A stretch of DNA of 64,000 bases from Kurthia senegalensis (GTDB lineage Bacteria; Bacillota; Bacilli; Bacillales_A; Planococcaceae). The stretch lies in contig NZ_HE611064.1 in NCBI RefSeq assembly GCF_000285595.1, positions 909,601 through 973,600 of the forward strand. The letters run 5' to 3'. A program made the translations under genes and the position numbers. Below the pieces are notes generated by a model. That model did not search any database. It had not been told where the DNA came from and saw only the letters and a list, made by a program, of their open reading frames with translations. Shown here in pieces: positions 60,937 to 64,000 of this stretch (its first letter is position 1; every line of letters begins with the position of its first letter).

Positions 60937-62751
60937 TTAATCTAACGCTGCACCTTGCGTCACCATGTCATAATAACGACCTTTCGCTTCAAGTAACTGC
61001 TGTCGTTCGCCACCTTCGATTAAGCGACCTTTTTCCATAACGAAAATGTAATCTGCATTTTTCACCGTATTTAAACGATGGGCAATGACGATGCTTGTTC
61101 GGTCGACCATCAAACGGTCAAGCGCTTCTTGAATCGCCATTTCTGTCACCGTATCGATGCTTGAAGTCGCTTCATCTAACAGTAAAATAGCAGGGTCGGC
61201 AACGAGAGCACGCGCAATTGATAACAATTGTTTTTGCCCTTGGCTAATATCGCCTCCGTCTTCCGTTAACAAATGATCGTATCCGCCAGCTAACGTTTCA
61301 ATAAACGTATGGGCATTCGCCTGTTTCGCTGCTCGTTCAATTTCTTCATCTGTCGCGTCTAACCGACCGTATCGAATATTTTCACGTACCGAGCCTTCGA
61401 ATAAAAATGGTTCTTGTAAAACGAATGCCATTTGTTTACGCAAGTCACTACGCGTTATTTGTTGAATCGGTCGTTCATCAATTCGAACTTCCCCTTCTTG
61501 CACGTCATAAAATCGTGCAATTAATTGCATAATCGTCGTTTTCCCTGCACCCGTCGCCCCAATTAAAGCCGCGGTTTTCCCTGCCGGAATCGAAAATGAT
61601 AATTGAGAGAGCGTCGGTTCAGCAGTCGTCTTGTCGTAACGGAATGTCACGTGATCAAATTCAATATGACCGTCTAATCGACGTGTAACAGGTAATGTAT
61701 GCCCTTCTTTTTCAATCGGTTCGTCGATAATTTCAAATACGCGTTCTGCCCCAGCAATCGCAGACAAAACATTGTTAAATTGGTTAGCTAAATCATTTAA
61801 TGGACGCGTAAATTGTCGTGCATATTCTGTGAAAATAACGATTGTCCCGACCGATAAATGACCGTTTACAGCGAGGATACCACCAACTAGTGCTACGACT
61901 GCGAAACTAGCGTTATTTAAAAAGTTCATGACTTTCGGGATACCGCCCGAATAAATATTCGCCCAATACCCCGCCTTTTTTAATTCGTCCGATTGTCGTG
62001 TGAAATCGTCAATTAAACGTTGTTCTTGTGAATAAGCTTTTACCGTCAATTGACCTGAAATCGCTTCTTCCACCATACCGTTTAATTTCCCTAAACGTTG
62101 TTGTTGTAATTTAAATAGTGGTCCTGTACGTCGCGTAATCCATCGCGTCGCAAAAAACATCACTGGAATAATAAGCATCGTAATAACCGTTAGTAATGGA
62201 CTCAGCGTTAGCATAACAATGACGGTTCCTGTAATGACAAGAATGCTTGAGAACACTTGGATAAATGTCGTATTCAGCGTTGCACTCACATTGTCCATAT
62301 CGTTCGTCATCCTACTCATTAATTCCCCGTGTTGCTTGCGATCAAAAAATGAGATTGGGAGCTTTTGAAACTGCTCGAATAAATCCGTTCTCATACGATA
62401 AACTGTTTGTTGTGCAATATCGATCATCCAATAGTTTTGTAAAAATAAAGCGCCCGATAACAAAATATAACTAATGGCGAGTACGACTAAAATCGTTAAA
62501 ATACCTTTCAACTCTTTTGGCACGATGTAATCATCAATCAAGCGTCCAATTAAGTACGGACCTAGCAATTGAAGTATCGAACTTAAAACAACCATCGCAA
62601 GTACGACTAAAAGTAAAAAGCGTTGCTCGTCTACGTACTGCCAAATACGTTTTAACGTAGCACCCATATTCGTTGCTTTGTCTCGTTTTTTCTTTTGTCG
62701 TTGCAACATATCTTTCGTTAAAATCGGTTCATAGCCAAAAGGTTTAAACAT
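60937..62751 (-). CDS. ABC exporter half-transporter, permease-ATPase fusion (partner B)
   Basis: ATG at 62751 follows GGAGGTGG; it overlaps the stop of the upstream partner by eight bases. The 604-residue protein has six membrane helices (about 40-330) and a C-terminal ATPase: Walker A GATGAGKTT, signature ISQGQKQLL (Ser-Gln rather than Ser-Gly), Walker B ILLLDEATSS. The type IV exporter class (LmrA/BmrCD/YfiBC-like) usually forms heterodimers in which one ATP site is degenerate. The substrate may be a drug or lipid. Confidence 0.9.
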   Translation of the reverse strand: MFKPFGYEPILTKDMLQRQKKKRDKATNMGATLKRIWQYVDEQRFLLLVVLAMVVLSSILQLLGPYLIGRLIDDYIVPKELKGILTILVVLAISYILLSGALFLQNYWMIDIAQQTVYRMRTDLFEQFQKLPISFFDRKQHGELMSRMTNDMDNVSATLNTTFIQVFSSILVITGTVIVMLTLSPLLTVITMLIIPVMFFATRWITRRTGPLFKLQQQRLGKLNGMVEEAISGQLTVKAYSQEQRLIDDFTRQSDELKKAGYWANIYSGGIPKVMNFLNNASFAVVALVGGILAVNGHLSVGTIVIFTEYARQFTRPLNDLANQFNNVLSAIAGAERVFEIIDEPIEKEGHTLPVTRRLDGHIEFDHVTFRYDKTTAEPTLSQLSFSIPAGKTAALIGATGAGKTTIMQLIARFYDVQEGEVRIDERPIQQITRSDLRKQMAFVLQEPFLFEGSVRENIRYGRLDATDEEIERAAKQANAHTFIETLAGGYDHLLTEDGGDISQGQKQLLSIARALVADPAILLLDEATSSIDTVTEMAIQEALDRLMVDRTSIVIAHRLNTVKNADYIFVMEKGRLIEGGERQQLLEAKGRYYDMVTQGAALD

Positions 62752-64000
62752 CGGAATCCACCTCCTGTTGAGATGCGACAATCGATTGGTACAGCGACGA
62801 TTGTTGCATTAATTGTTCATGTGAACCGATGGCAACGATTTCACCTTGTTCCATTAACATAATACGGTCTGTCGCGCGTGCCGTATGAATTTTTTGTGTT
62901 ACGACGAGCAATGTTGCTCGTTCATTTTGTAAGTTATCCCACAATTTCTTCTCCGTTCGAACGTCTAAAGCACTCATACTATCATCAAACAAGAGAATCG
63001 TTGGTTTTCGAATGAGCGCGCGTGCAATCGCCATACGTTGCTTTTGCCCACCTGATAAGTTCACACCTTTTTGACCAATTTTCGTCTCATAACCATCATC
63101 AAATTGCATAATACTTTCATGAATTTGAGCTTTTTGACAAGCGTCGATTACTTCTTCAAGCGTCGCATCTTGCTTGCCCCATACGATGTTATCAAAAATG
63201 GTTCCTGTGAAAAGTAGGGAACGCTGCGGTACGAAACCGATACGTTCTCGCAATGCCGGAAGTTGCCATTGTTTCAACGGTAGGTTTTCGACAGAAACTT
63301 CTCCAGCCGTTGCGTCATATAAACGTGGTATTAATTGTAACAATGAACTTTTACCCGAACCTGTTGCGCCCATAATCGCAATCTTTTCTCCTTTTTGAAT
63401 ATCAAAAGAGATGTTTCGTAACACGTCCTTCCCTCCATTTTCATATTGAAAATGAACGTCATGGAATGAGATCGCTCGTTGCGTTTTTTGAACTAGGGGC
63501 ATTTCGCCTTCTAGCGACGTTTCATTTATATCTAACACTTCTTCCATTCGATTTGCGGAAGATTTTGCTCGTGCGAATAGTACGATAATAAATGCAAACA
63601 TGCTGAAGTTTCCTGTAATGCGCAGCGCATAGTTAATCATCGCGACTAAGTCACCTACTTGTACTTCATTCGCTCGAATTTGTTCTGCACCGAGCCAAAT
63701 AATAACTAATAAAGCACCGTTCATTACGACGAGTAAAATTGGTTGGATTAACTCCATTAATTGAAATGCTTTTGCAGAATTTTGCTTCAAAGCATCTGCG
63801 ATTTTAGCAAATCTCGAAGCTTCATACGTCCCTCTCATATACGCTTTAATTAAGCGCATCGCCTGTAAATTTTCTTGAATCACGCGATTCACTCGATCGA
63901 TTGAGCGTTGGACGATTCCAAAATTACGCCATCCGATTTTCACCATAAAGAACAAGAATAATAGTAAAAAAGGAAATGGAATAACGAGATAAAAAGCGAG
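62744..64000 (-). CDS. ABC exporter half-transporter, permease-ATPase fusion (partner A), N-terminus outside window
   Basis: The frame is open to the right edge, so the start is missing; at least 418 residues are seen. The visible part holds the last membrane helices and an ATPase with Walker A GATGSGKSS, signature LSGGQKQRM and Walker B ILLFDDSMSALD: the usual catalytic Glu is replaced by Asp, the mark of the degenerate subunit in heterodimeric exporters such as BmrC or TM287. The H-loop region reads VVTQKIHTARATD, with Gln in place of the usual switch His. It overlaps partner B by eight bases. Confidence 0.9.
   Translation of the reverse strand, partial: LAFYLVIPFPFLLLFLFFMVKIGWRNFGIVQRSIDRVNRVIQENLQAMRLIKAYMRGTYEASRFAKIADALKQNSAKAFQLMELIQPILLVVMNGALLVIIWLGAEQIRANEVQVGDLVAMINYALRITGNFSMFAFIIVLFARAKSSANRMEEVLDINETSLEGEMPLVQKTQRAISFHDVHFQYENGGKDVLRNISFDIQKGEKIAIMGATGSGKSSLLQLIPRLYDATAGEVSVENLPLKQWQLPALRERIGFVPQRSLLFTGTIFDNIVWGKQDATLEEVIDACQKAQIHESIMQFDDGYETKIGQKGVNLSGGQKQRMAIARALIRKPTILLFDDSMSALDVRTEKKLWDNLQNERATLLVVTQKIHTARATDRIMLMEQGEIVAIGSHEQLMQQSSLYQSIVASQQEVDSDV

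Overview
The window looks like chromosomal DNA of a low-GC Gram-positive bacterium in the Bacillales, probably near the Planococcaceae/Caryophanaceae (Kurthia-like); this rests on gene content and is not proven. Supporting signs are strong AGGAGG-type ribosome binding sites with frequent GTG/TTG starts, bacillithiol synthesis (bshB2/yojF), a SAM-I riboswitch, a preQ1-I riboswitch, CodY-like and Fur-like boxes, a sigma-B-like promoter, Spx, YitT and YczE proteins, a FusB-type EF-G-binding protein, and many U-tailed intrinsic terminators.

Layout. 1-2.2 kb: a decayed IS607-type element (broken serine recombinase, TnpB with one internal stop) sits just upstream of a frameshifted DUF4230 gene. 2.3-6 kb: pdxK, a CorA-like gene broken by three one-base shifts, yojF-bshB2. 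6.2-11.5 kb: a four-gene siderophore ABC importer and a divergent ferredoxin-NADP reductase, both behind Fur boxes. 11.5-16 kb: a UvrD-like helicase, a frameshifted ilvA, and an IS3-family relic that contains a palindromic repeat. 16-20 kb: a TrpXYZ-like ABC importer, queT under a preQ1 riboswitch, another decayed element. 20-33 kb: acyl-CoA ligase, a sigma-B-type stress gene, threonine catabolism (tdh, kbl) flanking methionine uptake (metNIQ) and methionine salvage (mtnU, mtnE), an M6 protease, and YczE. CodY-like boxes recur here. 33-44 kb: ybaK, topB, two ABC-F ATPases (one behind a small leader ORF and terminator), flavin reductase, purine nucleoside phosphorylase, YitT. 44-49 kb: an Spx-like/MarR pair behind a palindromic operator, an ECF sigma factor, a CNNM/CBS protein and an M20 dipeptidase. 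49-64 kb: a large repeat-rich surface protein, nitroreductase, MMPL exporter with a divergent TetR regulator, DUF2804 protein, HelD, GNAT enzyme, FusB-type protein and a heterodimeric ABC exporter that runs off the right edge.

Two things stand out. First, seven single-base deficits fall exactly in A/T homopolymers of 6-7 bases and break five otherwise well conserved genes. This may be sequencing error, recent decay, or slippage-dependent expression, and it should be settled before these genes are called dead. Second, small regulatory architectures are dense: a CodY box next to the -35 of a SAM-riboswitch operon, an ABC-F leader peptide with attenuator, three exact DnaA boxes built into tandem terminators, and a 28-bp palindrome over the spx-like promoter. 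I did not see a clear anti-phage island, CRISPR array, prophage, rRNA or tRNA. The least described protein is the surface protein at 49.2-51.7 kb, with about a dozen short lysine/tyrosine/glycine-rich repeats.
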